Source of the DNA: Tubulanus polymorphus | Lineage: Eukaryota; Nemertea; Palaeonemertea; Tubulaniformes; Tubulanidae | NCBI RefSeq assembly: GCF_964204645.1 | Contig: NC_134032.1 | Span: forward strand, 8,426,275 to 8,490,274 | DNA length: 64,000 nt | Reading direction: 5' to 3' | In this document: in pieces, positions 1 through 10,313 of the stretch | Numbering within the stretch: the first letter of the stretch is position 1 | Layout of the letters: the number at the start of each line of letters is the position of its first letter | The notes under the pieces: model-generated | Told to the model about the DNA's origin: nothing | Database searches by the model: none | What the model saw: only the letters and a program-made list of their open reading frames with translations | Position numbers and translations under genes: made by a program

Positions 1-248
1 CGAATTTTCAGCCGAAAATTGTAGATTTAACATGATTTTCCCACGAGGAACTGAGCGTTAATGCAGGGCGGATTTAGGGGAAATATAGAAAATAGATATC
101 CACCAACTGATGTTGCCCTTTTTGCCAAGCCAGAGCTACTTAAAATTTGCGACTTAGACGTTCTTCTCAGAATTTGCATTGTAATGTTTTTCTTCAAAAA
201 TATCTTAACAACGGCGTTGAATCCCTACTAGTGGCCTTTACACACATC

Positions 249-1171
249 CCCTGAAACAACATTACGAATTACGTTTTACGAATTACGTCTTACGAGTTAC
301 GTTTTACGACTTACATTTTGGGCAACGATTTACCACTATATTTCGGTTCAATTTATCACAAGAGGTCAAGGTTGTGGTGCACTCTCGTGTCGTTAATATT
401 AAACTTTGGGTAGCAGGCAAAAGGCAGCAATGTAGTGTGATCAGTTGTAATTTTTTGCCGAATGCTTCAACTAATAACGATGATGGATGACATTGCAGCC
501 CAAACGCTTTGCTTTCAAATATAAATATATATTTTCATTATTAAAAAATAAGACTTGTTCTGATCATTTGTTACAATTGAACAATTGTATCAGCACCGAT
601 ATGGAGTCCAATTCCTTTTTATCTCCATGAACCCCGAATAATTTCTAGCTTTGTATCGTCTTAATCATGCCCTTGCCAAACAGGACCGGTGTCAGTGTTT
701 GTAATTTATTAATTAATGAATCCGGACGTATGCAGGCTGAATCGCTATACTTTTAATCATTTTAAATTATCATAGTCACTTTTTGACTTCCTTGGTCTCA
801 TTATTACTTGTAATAAAAAATGCGTACGAAACTACCTCAATTTCACGGATATAATATACATGTATATATTTCGAAATGCAAAATAAATTCAGTCAGATTC
901 ATTCTTCGTCATGATTCGACTTCATTGCAAAGCCCGTGTTTTTCCGAAAAACGTTTGAAGCAATAGCCAATAAGTCAATGGAAAAAGGTAAATCGTAAAA
1001 CGTAATTCGAAAAACGTAATTGTATAAGACCTTGACCTCGCGCGACATACGAAATGCAGGGAGCTCATATGGTAAATCGTTAACCTAACTCGTAATTTGG
1101 AAAACGTAACTCGTAATTCGTAAAACGTAATTCGTAAAACGTAAAACGTAATTCGTAATGTCGTTTCAGGG
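249..1171. mobile_element. Non-autonomous inverted-repeat element (about 920 bp)
   Basis: The left end begins CCCTGAAAC and the right end finishes GTTTCAGGG. Arms of about 124 and 144 bp (249-372 and about 1028-1171) are imperfect reverse complements. Each arm carries a run of 8-10 bp units of the type TTACGAATTACG / CGTAATTCGTAA. The interior has no coding potential. A target duplication is not obvious, so the superfamily is unassigned. It is probably a MITE mobilised in trans. Confidence 0.6.
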
Positions 1172-1674
1172 CTTCCATAGGCCGACGAGATGCTATCGAT
1201 TTTTAACCCGGAAGTCATAGATTATTCATTTTATGACGGATGGCTCCGATAATATCCACATTCAGGTATCAATGATGAATAGATAGTGGGTGGCTCCGAT
1301 CATATTCGGAATAGGTTAAGTCCTCGAGCTTTTCTTTTTCTGAGCTTTTTTTTAGTACCAGATCATCGACCTCGACACTAATATTATCAAGCCGCATATT
1401 CCTGCATGCTGGAATACACACCAGGTTTTTCAGAGAGACTGAAACAATTCTACTATTCAGTCTCATTATGTTCAAGAGAACGCAATGCAAGCAACCATGG
1501 AACTCGGAATAGTACTATGAAGCAACGAAGTGTTCGTACTTTCTACGAGCGATCACGGGATTGCTCGTATGTAACTTTGAACTTTCAACTATCGATGTCA
1601 GAACTTTAACTTTTAACTATCGATGTCAGCACCGCCAGTATTCGTGGTGTATGTGACATGCAGTGTTTATCAGC
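1172..1674. other. Intergenic stretch upstream of the first GPCR
   Basis: No domain-bearing reading frame is seen. It probably holds the promoter and 5' UTR of the GPCR that follows. A phrase ending in ACTTTRAACTTTYAACTATCGATGTCAG occurs twice in imperfect tandem around 1570-1630; no TATA box or initiator can be assigned with confidence. Confidence 0.4.
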
Positions 1675-2754
1675 ATGAATTATAGTGCGACGACCACAGT
1701 AGCTGAAACTACCGTAGACTGTAATCGACCGTACGTTTTCAAAAACGTGCTTCTCGTCAGCGTAAAACTAGCGGGCGCTCTACCGATCAGTATCGTCGGC
1801 ATCATTCTGAATACGTTCAGTATTCTCATCATACGTCGCCAGTCGTCTGATCACAACTCGTTGTACCTGTTAAGCTGTCTCGCACTGGCCGATATACTCT
1901 TCCTTGTTTTCAACACGATTCAGGAACCGTTGCGTTTCGTCGTGTCCTGGTTCACGCAAGGAACTCACATGTTTTGGTTTCCGTACCTGAGCTGGGGTGT
2001 GCGACCGTGGATCTATAAAACGGCTTGGATTCCGCGATATTCGGCGCAGTTGACGCGCAACTGGATAACCGTGCTGTTAGTTTTAGAACGATGCGTATCT
2101 TTAACTTTTCCATTTTTCGCCAGATCTCACATTACAAAATACAGAATAAAAATCATTGTTTGTTGTATGGTTTTTGGCTTTGGTGTATTATACTCGCCTT
2201 TCGTTATCGGCACACGCGTAAACACTTGGTTCTTTGACGCTTGTAACAATGTTCTCGTAATGGGCATCGGTTCAGCAAAAGGGAAGGTACGATCGGGCTT
2301 CTTCCGTGCTTTCAAATGGTTTGACCAATTCATCGCTGCATTAATTAAAGAATTATTGCCGGCAATTTTACTAATGATTTTCAATTGCTACCTGATATGG
2401 ATTCTTCGTAAACTGACGGCGAAAAGAAAAGAAATGACTGGCGAAAGAAATATATCGCGTCTCGACGTGAAAGCTATCAAAATTGCTATAGCTATTGTCG
2501 TTCTATTTGTCGTCTGCGAACTACCGCCATCTTATCGATCTATCTATGAATTCCTAGCCCGTTTTATAAACCTTCCAAGAATTTGGCAATCCGGCGACGC
2601 GGTATACATCACTCAAATGATGTTCGACAACCTTTTACCAACTTTGAACTCGTCGGTAAATTTCTTTATCTATTACGTGGCCAACGATCATTTTAGAGCT
2701 ACCGCTAAAGAGCTGATTCTGAAATGTCGCTTTTGCCGACGAAAGGCGGAATGA
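1675..2754 (+). CDS. Rhodopsin-like (class A) GPCR, FMRFamide-receptor-like, single exon
   Basis: A 359-residue seven-transmembrane receptor. The frame is open 12 nt further upstream through a GTG, but ATG at 1675 is the first eukaryotic start and puts an N-glycosylation site (NYS) at residue 2. TM1 contains Asn46 (GIILNTF) and TM2 the LALAD motif (Asp73). TM3 ends in ERC in place of DRY (138-140). TM6 has CELPPS in place of CWxP. TM7 ends NSSVNFFIYY, an NPxxY variant, followed by a basic Cys-containing tail. The pattern is like the invertebrate FMRFamide/neuropeptide receptor-like group. The ligand is unknown. The usual Cys at the top of TM3 is not visible. It is intronless and flanked by repeats, as is common in expanded receptor families. 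Confidence 0.85.
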   Translation: MNYSATTTVAETTVDCNRPYVFKNVLLVSVKLAGALPISIVGIILNTFSILIIRRQSSDHNSLYLLSCLALADILFLVFNTIQEPLRFVVSWFTQGTHMFWFPYLSWGVRPWIYKTAWIPRYSAQLTRNWITVLLVLERCVSLTFPFFARSHITKYRIKIIVCCMVFGFGVLYSPFVIGTRVNTWFFDACNNVLVMGIGSAKGKVRSGFFRAFKWFDQFIAALIKELLPAILLMIFNCYLIWILRKLTAKRKEMTGERNISRLDVKAIKIAIAIVVLFVVCELPPSYRSIYEFLARFINLPRIWQSGDAVYITQMMFDNLLPTLNSSVNFFIYYVANDHFRATAKELILKCRFCRRKAE

Positions 2755-3003
2755 AGGCGTGGCTATAATTGCTTGACTCGTATCAAACCCGGAATGAAAT
2801 ATACAACTGACCACTAAACAACTCGCTATTCGACACCAGTATTTGTCAGTAATACTATGGAAATTCCCAGCCTTTATAGAATCCTAAACGCAAATTCGTA
2901 AGTGAATTGAACGAGGTTCACAAGGGCGAATAGAACCACTATGATCCTCAAACTGTCCATCCTACCAGATGAGGTACTTGAATGAATGTATTTTATTTTT
3001 AGA

Positions 3004-3009
3004 AATAAA
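3004..3009 (+). terminator. Candidate poly(A) signal AATAAA for the first GPCR
   Basis: AATAAA lies about 250 nt after the stop codon, in AT-rich sequence, with further AATAAA-like sites near 3100. Assignment is by position only. Confidence 0.35.
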
Positions 3010-3364
3010 TCGTTACACAATTACAGGATCACACAGAATGAAATTACAATTTGCACATACCATATACATACACATACAAACATACATACATATGAATATA
3101 TAAATAAAAGATTTAACAATATATAGTGCGAGGAGTAAGGGAGAAGCTAAAGCTTATACGGGTCCTTATCCCTCCAGACGCTCGTGCTTGAAATGCATAA
3201 GTAATTATTATCTCGTACGATGATGAGTGATCGAAAATAAAATATGAAATCTAAATCATTCGATTCTTTCAAAGAAATGCATTGGAAAATGTGGTGTGGA
3301 AATAAAGTGAATTTCACATGTTGCCTCTCACTGGACGTATTATTACTTCACTAACCATGACACG

Positions 3365-3500
3365 ATCGTTGTGGATCTGTGTGCTGGCCACAAATGCACA
3401 CAGATCACAGTACCCACAGCTTTGATATAACCATTCTATTATCTAGTGTGTTTCTCCCAGCACATCCTCCCCCGGCAGGGATTCGAACCTGATGGCCACG
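3365..3500. repeat. Dispersed repeat with tRNA-like B box
   Basis: The stretch starting GATCTGTGTGC, with the inverted GCACACAGATC 11 bp later, is shared with 15615-15735. On the minus strand GGTTCGAATCC (3479-3489) matches a pol III B box / tRNA T-loop. No complete cloverleaf can be folded. A tRNA-derived SINE is the likeliest explanation. Confidence 0.4.
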
Positions 3501-4240
3501 GTACTCGTGCCGTGGCTGCGTGTAGCGATGAGTGGGTGTGATTCCGGCGTTTGTGGTGACATCAAAAGATTCGTGGTGAATTCACGCGCAATGACATCAT
3601 TGGCAATGAAACTGTGAATGACGTGCATAGCCTGCCATAGAAATCCTGTGCAAGATATTTATATATCTGTCTTTTTCTCCATTCTAAAGGTCCCTTGGTT
3701 TGCCCGGTTGGCCACGTAAGCTTCGGCTGGAGGCAATCAAACCCTGGTAAGTGAGGTTGCTATTTCGCTCAAAGTATCGACGATAAATGGCGACATTGCA
3801 GGAGTCCACACGGTACGGCGGTGTACTGAACTGTGCGGACGTACTTTCGGCGCGCTCCTTGAATTACTTAAACGACCGTCAAGGTAAATTTTCACATTTC
3901 ACTTACAAACATTATCCAAGGAAACTATTTTTTTCTACCTTAGATCTATTATATTCCGTTGCCGTTTTTATGCGTTTAGCCCGTATTAGCTGAGAATTTA
4001 GTATTAATTATTCGGCCACGACAGACACTAAAAACTAGCTTATATCAAACGAATTAACATTGCATAGTCGACAAAGACTAATCGCACCGGTTGATGACAA
4101 ACGAACTAACGTGCGTAAGGCCTAGATTAGTTTAATTCTTTGCGTCCAGTTAATCCCGTTTCTATATATTGAAACTTAACCGATTTGTTTTTCTTTTTCA
4201 CCAACAAAATCTGTGTGATATTCGGTGAGACCTGGAGAAA

Positions 4241-4867
4241 ATGGCGGGAAGACAAAGTGTTTCACCCCCTAACAAGAAGCAGAAGACTGCAGCATCAAAT
4301 CGTCCGAATCGCCAGAATCATAAATCGACTGAGGAAACGGCATCACGTGTGGAAGCAGACAATGGAATATCGTCAAAACTTGATGCGATTCTTTCCCAGC
4401 TTTCGAAATTAGAGCTTCTAGACGACTTGCAGAGGGACATGACCGAAGTTAAACAATCGCTTGAATTTTGCCACCAGGACGTATTACAACTAAAGAGTGA
4501 AAACGAACAACTTAGAAGCAAAGTTCGCGATTTAGAGAAAGTCGTCGCTGATCAGGACGCAATTATCAAATCGGACCATGAACTACTCCTAGATCAGCAA
4601 TGGCGTAGCATGCGCGATAATTTGATCTTTTACGGCGTCGAGGAATCCGAAAATGAGAATACCGAGGACTTAATTAAAGGCTTTTGCGAGAAAGACCTTA
4701 AGTTACCGAAGACGACCGTGGACTCATTCAAATTCGCGCGAACACATCGCCTTGGACGAAGGAAAAACGAACACAAAAAACCGCGCCCAATTGTTGCAAA
4801 ATTCGAGTTCTTCAAAGATCGTGAACTGGTACGTTCAGTTGCGAAAAATCTCGCAGCTCGTCTTTAG
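4241..4867 (+). CDS. LINE ORF1 protein, frameshift-truncated
   Basis: It encodes 208 residues: a Lys-rich N-terminus (PPNKKQK), a long coiled coil (about residues 45-110) and an RRM-like segment with RDNLIFYGVEE and the KFARTHRLGRR basic motif. These features resemble L1-type (Transposase_22) ORF1 RNA-binding chaperones. The start sits in a good context (GAAAATGGCG). The frame stops at 4865, but the typical C-terminal motif (VPEEWAARRR...AFFVRDKL) continues in another frame to 5025, so this copy has lost one base, or gained two, near 4860. Confidence 0.8.
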   Translation: MAGRQSVSPPNKKQKTAASNRPNRQNHKSTEETASRVEADNGISSKLDAILSQLSKLELLDDLQRDMTEVKQSLEFCHQDVLQLKSENEQLRSKVRDLEKVVADQDAIIKSDHELLLDQQWRSMRDNLIFYGVEESENENTEDLIKGFCEKDLKLPKTTVDSFKFARTHRLGRRKNEHKKPRPIVAKFEFFKDRELVRSVAKNLAARL

Positions 4868-4869
4868 GA

Positions 4870-5025
4870 CTGAATGAACAGGTGCCTGAGGAATGGGCGG
4901 CGAGACGACGCGAAAAGCTACCCGAGCTGAGAGCCGCGAAAGCGAACGGAAAACAAGCTTTCTTTGTACGGGACAAACTCGTTATCCGCGAAAACCGTGA
5001 CCGCGTACCGATGGACAGCCACTAG
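4870..5025 (+). pseudogene. Out-of-frame C-terminal part of LINE ORF1
   Basis: The second frame encodes the conserved ORF1 C-terminal domain (NEQVPEEWAARRR, then QAFFVRDKLVI) and stops at TAG 5023-5025. It is shifted relative to the frame starting at 4241, which shows an inactivating indel near 4860. The stop is in the same frame as ORF2. Confidence 0.7.
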
Positions 5026-8000
5026 GAACCAGCGGAGGGACTTTGCGTACAATTCGTAGACCGGACTGTCCTTGTATCTCGAAGTTGTTGTTATGTTATA
5101 GAATTTGTAAATAGTGTAAATTTATGTGACAGTTATCCAAATGTAAATAGAGATATCGTTGGCTCGCATGTAAATTCTCATACGGTAGATACATACCCTG
5201 ATGTAAATAGTAACAATCATGTACCTGATGTAACTCCTAACAATTTCATTTCTGATGTAAATAAGCGAAATATTAACACTTCTGATTTAAATAAGCAAAA
5301 TGTAACTAGTACAGCAAACGCAGCAAACATAAGTGAAATTCCTTGTATCAAATCATCATTAAAGTTTTCTACGCTGAATGTATGTGGCCTTATAGCTAAA
5401 CTCGATATCCCAGAATTCTGTGAATTTATTAGCAATAATGACATCACATGTCTAACTGAAACTCACTTAGATGATTTAGACGGTAATTTAGGTTGTAGCT
5501 TGCCCGCCTCCCATATGGCGCACTTTAAAAATAGGAAAAAGTTTTCAAAAAAAGGATCAGGTGGCGTCGGTATCATATATAGGAAGTTTATGAAAAATAA
5601 AATAAAACCAATTTCGACTGACTCTCAGTTTGTATCTTGGTATTTATTAGATAAAGATTTATTTAATCGCGACAAACATGTACTTTTAGGTGTAATTTAT
5701 ATTCCTCCAGAAAATAGTCGTTATTATTCAGAAATAGCTATCAGAGAAATTGAAATAGAGTTATTGCAATTGAAAGTTGAGTATGATTTCAATGTGTTAA
5801 TTTCTGGTGACTTTAATGCTCACACCGCTTGTATGCCAGACTTTTTGGAACCTGATAATCAGATAATTCAAGATGATAACTTAGACCCTATTGTTGACTC
5901 ATTGATTAATTTAGGCGTTCCCACTACTAGAAATAATCAGGACAAAAGAAAGAATAATACAGGCTATCAACTAATAGATTTGTGTAAGAACCATTCATTA
6001 ATTATCCTCAATGGCAGATGTGGCAATGATCAGACAGGTAATTATACTTTTAGGAACACTAGTGTCGTCGATTATTTTGTGTGTGATTTAGAACTGTTTG
6101 GTTATGTTGAGGACTTTGAAATAATGCCTTTTGACCCATTATTATCTGATGGACATAATCCTATTAATCTGTGCGTGTATACGAATTCTAGGGACACCAT
6201 TGCTAGCGATAATGAAAGGGGTAATGAACACGCGAACTTTAAAACTTCAATTAGGTGGGTCAGTACTAGATCAAATCAATTTTTCCTGAATGTAGAATCA
6301 AGATTACGAGATAATGATTTAGATAAGTTACTGTTGGACGGGTTGCAAGATCTAGGAAATCAATCGCCAGATGACATTAATGGACTTACCGATAGATTTG
6401 TATCTTCTTTATTATCAAGTGCTGATGAGTGTAATTTGATGTACCATAGAAAAAGTAGGAAAAGTAATAACTGCAAAAAACCGGTCCGCAACAGATGGTT
6501 TGGCAGGGACTGTAGAGATGCACAGAAGAAATATAATTATATGAAAAAAAGATATAGGGGTTGCCCTACCCTTTCCAATTTTGAATCCCTTAAGAACTCG
6601 TCTAAAAACTATAAAAAGGTCATCCGAGAAAATAAGAAGAAACAAAAGGATGAATTTATTAAGGAATTGAGAGAATGCGAAATTAATAACCCAAAAAAGT
6701 ATTGGTCGATGCTAAACTCTGCGAGCGGAACAAAAAATAATGAGGCTAATATAGATATTGATATTTTTCTTGAACATTTTATGAGATTAAATGATTTGAA
6801 TAATGTTAACAATGAAACCGATGACGGTGATGAGCCCCCAGACGTGGGTGACCATCCTGTCTATGACAATCATATTTTGAACAGTGATATAACCAGTGAT
6901 GAGGTAATTAAGACTATCTCTTTACTCAAAAACAATAAGGCCCCAGGCATTGATGGAATCACGAATGAGCTGTTGGGAGTTAGTCAGTATCCGTTTTTAG
7001 TTGATATATTACAAAAATTATTCAATTTAGTTCTTAAAACAGGATATGTTCCAGAGATGTGGTCTATAGGCGTCATCAAACCCATTTTCAAAAAGAATGG
7101 CGATCCCTCTAATCCTGATAATTATAGAGGTATTACCTTAGTTAGCTGTCTTGGTAAATTATTTACAAGTATCCTAAATCAAAGATTGTCAACATTTCTA
7201 GATACGAATCACATTATAAGTGAAGCCCAGGCTGGCTTTAGATCGAAATATTCCACCATTGATCATATTTACACGCTTAAAACAATCGTAGAGCTGTATC
7301 TTTGTCAGGGAAGAAGACTTTTTTGCGCCTTTGTTGATTTTAAGAAAGCTTTCGACTCGATTTGTAGGGTAAAGTTATGGCGAAAATTAATTGCTAACAA
7401 TGTTAATGGAAACTTTTTCAATGTGGTCAAAAATATGTATAACTCCATAAAATCATGTGTTGAATTAAATGGTTGCACGTCACAATACTTTGCAGCTGAT
7501 AGAGGCTTAAGACAAGGCGAAAATCTCTCACCTATCCTCTTTTCGTTATTCTTAAACGACATTGAAGAATTTTTCATTGATCGTGGAAAACCGACTTTGT
7601 CATTTATAGAAAAACTAAATTTGAATCGTGATCAGGATATTGATACTTTACTGAATTTATTCATAATACTATACGCAGATGATACAGTTATTCTTGCTGA
7701 GGATGAGAAATCTCTTCAGCTACACTTAGATACCTTATTTGAATATTGCGCGGCTAATGGTCTCACTGTTAACTCAGAGAAAACTAAAGTACTAGTATTT
7801 GCGCGAAGTAAATCCCGGATAAAAACGATTTCGAAATTTATGTTTGGTGATCAAGAGTTAGAGGTAGCTGAAGATTATGTTTATCTCGGAGTAAAATTCA
7901 ATTGGAATGGTAACTTTGCTAAGGCAAAAAAGTATCTTTACGATAAAGCTATCAGAGCTATGTTTTCGATCGTTCAAAAAGGCAGACGTTTGAAATTGCC

Positions 8001-8829
8001 CATAGATGTTATGTTTAAATTATTTGATACGTGTGTTGCTCCAATAGCCATGTATGGGTGTGAGATCTGGGGATATGAAAATCTTGATTTATTAGAAAAT
8101 ATTCATTGCTTCTTCTGTAAAATCTTAATGAAAGTGACGAAATACTCTCGCAACTTACAAGTTTTATCAGAGCTAGGACGTTACCCTTTGAATATAGATG
8201 TTAGACGCAGGATGATTAACTTTTGGGTGAAAACAGTATCTGGAAAGCAAACCAAACTTAATTCAATACTCTATAAAATATCTTTAAATTTATTTTTAAG
8301 GGATAAATTTAAGAGCCCTTGGTTATCATATATAAAGAAAACGTTTGATGACTGTGGTTTGTCCTGCATTTGGACGCAGCAATTCATGACTAACAGTAAA
8401 TCTTTTTCAAAACGAATAAAACAGATACTCCGTGACCAGCACCTTCAAGAAACTGTATCTGCCATAAATACTAATCCGATATACACTAACTTTAGGCAAT
8501 ATAAAAATGATATTAGGTTAGAGAAGTATATAATAGAACTTGGTGATGACTTAGGAACTAGTTTATTTGAATTTAGGGTCGGGTCCTATATTTTACCTGT
8601 GAACAAATTTTCAAACCTTCATTTAGACAGAGCCGATAGAATATGCCCCACTTGTAATACTTTAGGTGACGAATCCCATTTTCTGTTTGACTGTACCTTA
8701 CTTAACGAACAACGCAAAAACTTTTTGAATTTGAATACCTTTAATACCCTTGATATTCTGAAAAACCCAACGGTCAACTTAGCTAAATTCATTAAGACCG
8801 GCTTAGATGTTTATAGATCCCTCCAATAG
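5026..8829 (+). CDS. LINE ORF2: endonuclease-reverse transcriptase
   Basis: The frame is open for 1267 codons between TAG at 5023 and TAG at 8827. The apurinic-type endonuclease starts near 5360 (STLNVCGL), with SGDFNAH at 5803-5823 and SDGHN near 6147. Reverse transcriptase motifs follow: NYRGITL (about 7120), FVDFKKAFDS (motif A, 7330-7359), GLRQGENLSP (motif B, about 7504), and YADD (motif C, 7672-7683). A C-terminal zinc knuckle C-x2-C-x7-H-x4-C starts at 8644. No RNase H is evident. There is no in-frame ATG before about 5515, inside the endonuclease domain. Translation must begin at a non-ATG codon or by reinitiation/readthrough after ORF1, unless an original ATG was mutated. Confidence 0.85.
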   Translation, partial: EPAEGLCVQFVDRTVLVSRSCCYVIEFVNSVNLCDSYPNVNRDIVGSHVNSHTVDTYPDVNSNNHVPDVTPNNFISDVNKRNINTSDLNKQNVTSTANAANISEIPCIKSSLKFSTLNVCGLIAKLDIPEFCEFISNNDITCLTETHLDDLDGNLGCSLPASHMAHFKNRKKFSKKGSGGVGIIYRKFMKNKIKPISTDSQFVSWYLLDKDLFNRDKHVLLGVIYIPPENSRYYSEIAIREIEIELLQLKVEYDFNVLISGDFNAHTACMPDFLEPDNQIIQDDNLDPIVDSLINLGVPTTRNNQDKRKNNTGYQLIDLCKNHSLIILNGRCGNDQTGNYTFRNTSVVDYFVCDLELFGYVEDFEIMPFDPLLSDGHNPINLCVYTNSRDTIASDNERGNEHANFKTSIRWVSTRSNQFFLNVESRLRDNDLDKLLLDGLQDLGNQSPDDINGLTDRFVSSLLSSADECNLMYHRKSRKSNNCKKPVRNRWFGRDCRDAQKKYNYMKKRYRGCPTLSNFESLKNSSKNYKKVIRENKKKQKDEFIKELRECEINNPKKYWSMLNSASGTKNNEANIDIDIFLEHFMRLNDLNNVNNETDDGDEPPDVGDHPVYDNHILNSDITSDEVIKTISLLKNNKAPGIDGITNELLGVSQYPFLVDILQKLFNLVLKTGYVPEMWSIGVIKPIFKKNGDPSNPDNYRGITLVSCLGKLFTSILNQRLSTFLDTNHIISEAQAGFRSKYSTIDHIYTLKTIVELYLCQGRRLFCAFVDFKKAFDSICRVKLWRKLIANNVNGNFFNVVKNMYNSIKSCVELNGCTSQYFAADRGLRQGENLSPILFSLFLNDIEEFFIDRGKPTLSFIEKLNLNRDQDIDTLLNLFIILYADDTVILAEDEKSLQLHLDTLFEYCAANGLTVNSEKTKVLVFARSKSRIKTISKFMFGDQELEVAEDYVYLGVKFNWNGNFAKAKKYLYDKAIRAMFSIVQKGRRLKLPIDVMFKLFDTCVAPIAMYGCEIWGYENLDLLENIHCFFCKILMKVTKYSRNLQVLSELGRYPLNIDVRRRMINFWVKTVSGKQTKLNSILYKISLNLFLRDKFKSPWLSYIKKTFDDCGLSCIWTQQFMTNSKSFSKRIKQILRDQHLQETVSAINTNPIYTNFRQYKNDIRLEKYIIELGDDLGTSLFEFRVGSYILPVNKFSNLHLDRADRICPTCNTLGDESHFLFDCTLLNEQRKNFLNLNTFNTLDILKNPTVNLAKFIKTGLDVYRSLQ

Positions 8830-8900
8830 TATATATAGTATTGTAAATAGTTGATGTATATAATAGTATATATAGTATTGTAAATAGTTGATGTATGTAT
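8827..8900. repeat. Two tandem 37-bp units in the LINE 3' UTR
   Basis: The unit TAGTATATATAGTATTGTAA plus 17 further bases is present twice head to tail, starting at the ORF2 stop codon. Short 3' UTR tandem repeats are common in LINE lineages. Confidence 0.75.
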
Positions 8901-9050
8901 ATATTTCGTTACGTTTTCATTCTCTAAATTTTAATCACTTTAGTCACTTTAGTGTTGTTTTGTAAATATTTGTATATACATGTGTAATAGTTTTTCTCCA
9001 TATACCATGGAAACGGTTGGAGTGTAAATAAATCGTAATCGTAATCGTAA

Positions 9051-9556
9051 CCCCTGGTAAGTGATATCCCGATCCGTCGTTTAGCGCTCGGACACGTATT
9101 TACGATAGATGGCGACAGTAGGCCTATCGCATCATAGACGGCATCAGATTTGAATTTTGATTCGATCTCGGGTTCGAATTTTAGCGACTTCTCAGCGACT
9201 GGTAACATATTCGAGGGTGAATATTGATTCTGTGTGTAGTTAGTGAATTAAAGAATGTAATGTCAGAGGGTGTCATCCACGACAGAAAATAGATAAAAAT
9301 GATGTTAGAAGAAATGCCTGTGTGTGCCCTGCCTCCTCTCTCTCTCTCTCTCTCTCTCTGACTCTGTTCTGGGCCTCCTATCTTCAGCTGTCAACTTCTT
9401 CAAAATGTCATCCTTTCACTGTCCGTATCATTTTCACGATCTCCAAGCCAACGTCCGTTGAATAAGTAAGGATTAAAGTTTCAATGGTAATCTTAAGAAT
9501 TTGAAACTACGTGGCTAAATTACGTCCACGTCGAAAACCTCGATAACATTGGAACC
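9051..9556 (+). promoter_or_regulatory. Region upstream of the EYS start codon
   Basis: It holds a second copy of the CCCTGGTAAGTGA...ATGGCGACA phrase (9051-9117), a (TC)n run at 9334-9359, and presumably the EYS 5' UTR and promoter. No TATA box is evident. Untranslated upstream exons cannot be excluded, because the LINE lies immediately 5'. Confidence 0.3.
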
Positions 9557-10313
9557 ATGTGTGGAAAAAGTATAAAAGCTGAATCACTCGGTAGTTTACG
9601 TGGACGCTACGGTTTCATCTACGTTTCAATAATTGTAATATTTGGATTTATTCCCGGCATCGAACCTTACGCATGCAGCGGAGGCCACGCGTCGACGGAA
9701 TGGCGTTCAACGACCGAGGAATTCGTCGTTGATTGGGATTTGACGCGCGTCTGTCGAAACGCGCGCGAATGCTACGGCGCGAACAACACGTCGACTGACG
9801 AGCCGCAGTTGTGTCCGATATACGTGCAAGAGGGCGACACCGTGCGCGTCGTGACGGCGGATGCGAATTTCGCGACCGATGTCGTTAAAGTCTCGTTGAT
9901 CGATTGGACGTACTGCGCGCTCGGCGCCGACGCTGTGGACGTCTCACGCGCGTCAAATTTTACAATGTCAGGCTTGACGTTTTTGTCCCTCGGCGTAAAC
10001 TATTTCACGCAATCGCCGCAGAGGAATAACGCGCAGTTGTTTTTCTGTAAATTCGGGCTTCGCGTGAAGGTCGTGGTTCGCGCGGAGGATTGTGGCACTG
10101 GAGGGGAGTGTTCGCGCAACGGACGATGCGTCGCCGCGGTCACCGACGCGCAGTTCCGATGTCGATGCGACGCGGGTTTTGTTGGCACTTACTGCACGGA
10201 GTACAACGCGTGCGTCGTGAGTCAACCGTGTCGTAACGACGCGACCTGCACCGATATAAAACTGGGGCCGCTTCTGAAAAACTACACTTGCCACTGCCTG
10301 GTACCTTTCACCG
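9557..10313 (+). CDS. eys: eys exon 1: signal peptide, N-terminal domain, EGF1-2
   Basis: Residues 1-252, ATG in context AACCATGTG. A hydrophobic segment ([12 protein letters not shown]) is the signal core, with cleavage likely near EPYA-C. The Cys-containing EYS-type N-terminal domain runs to about 175 ([18 protein letters not shown]). EGF1 and most of EGF2 follow. Donor CCG/GTAAGT, phase 1. Confidence 0.9.

Larger units (their letters stand above)
3743..9050 (+). mobile_element. Non-LTR (LINE) retrotransposon, nearly full length
   Basis: Two consecutive frames encode a coiled-coil/RRM-like ORF1 and an endonuclease-reverse transcriptase ORF2. The 3' UTR contains two tandem 37-bp units and the element ends in (TCGTAA)n at about 9035-9050 rather than poly(A). 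The 5' limit is uncertain. A 13-bp phrase CCCTGGTAAGTGA occurs at 3743 and again directly after the tail at 9051, and both are followed within about 60 bp by ATGGCGACA. ORF1 is frameshifted, so this copy is probably not autonomous. RT and EN motifs fit the jockey/CR1/L1 range of clades; the exact clade needs a tree. Confidence 0.85.

Noticed and set aside
1663-1674. GTG start for the first GPCR
   Set aside because: Eukaryotic initiation favours the ATG at 1675; the four extra codons have no support.
5500-5502. TTG start for ORF2
   Set aside because: It falls inside the endonuclease domain; the open frame and domain extend upstream to about 5026.
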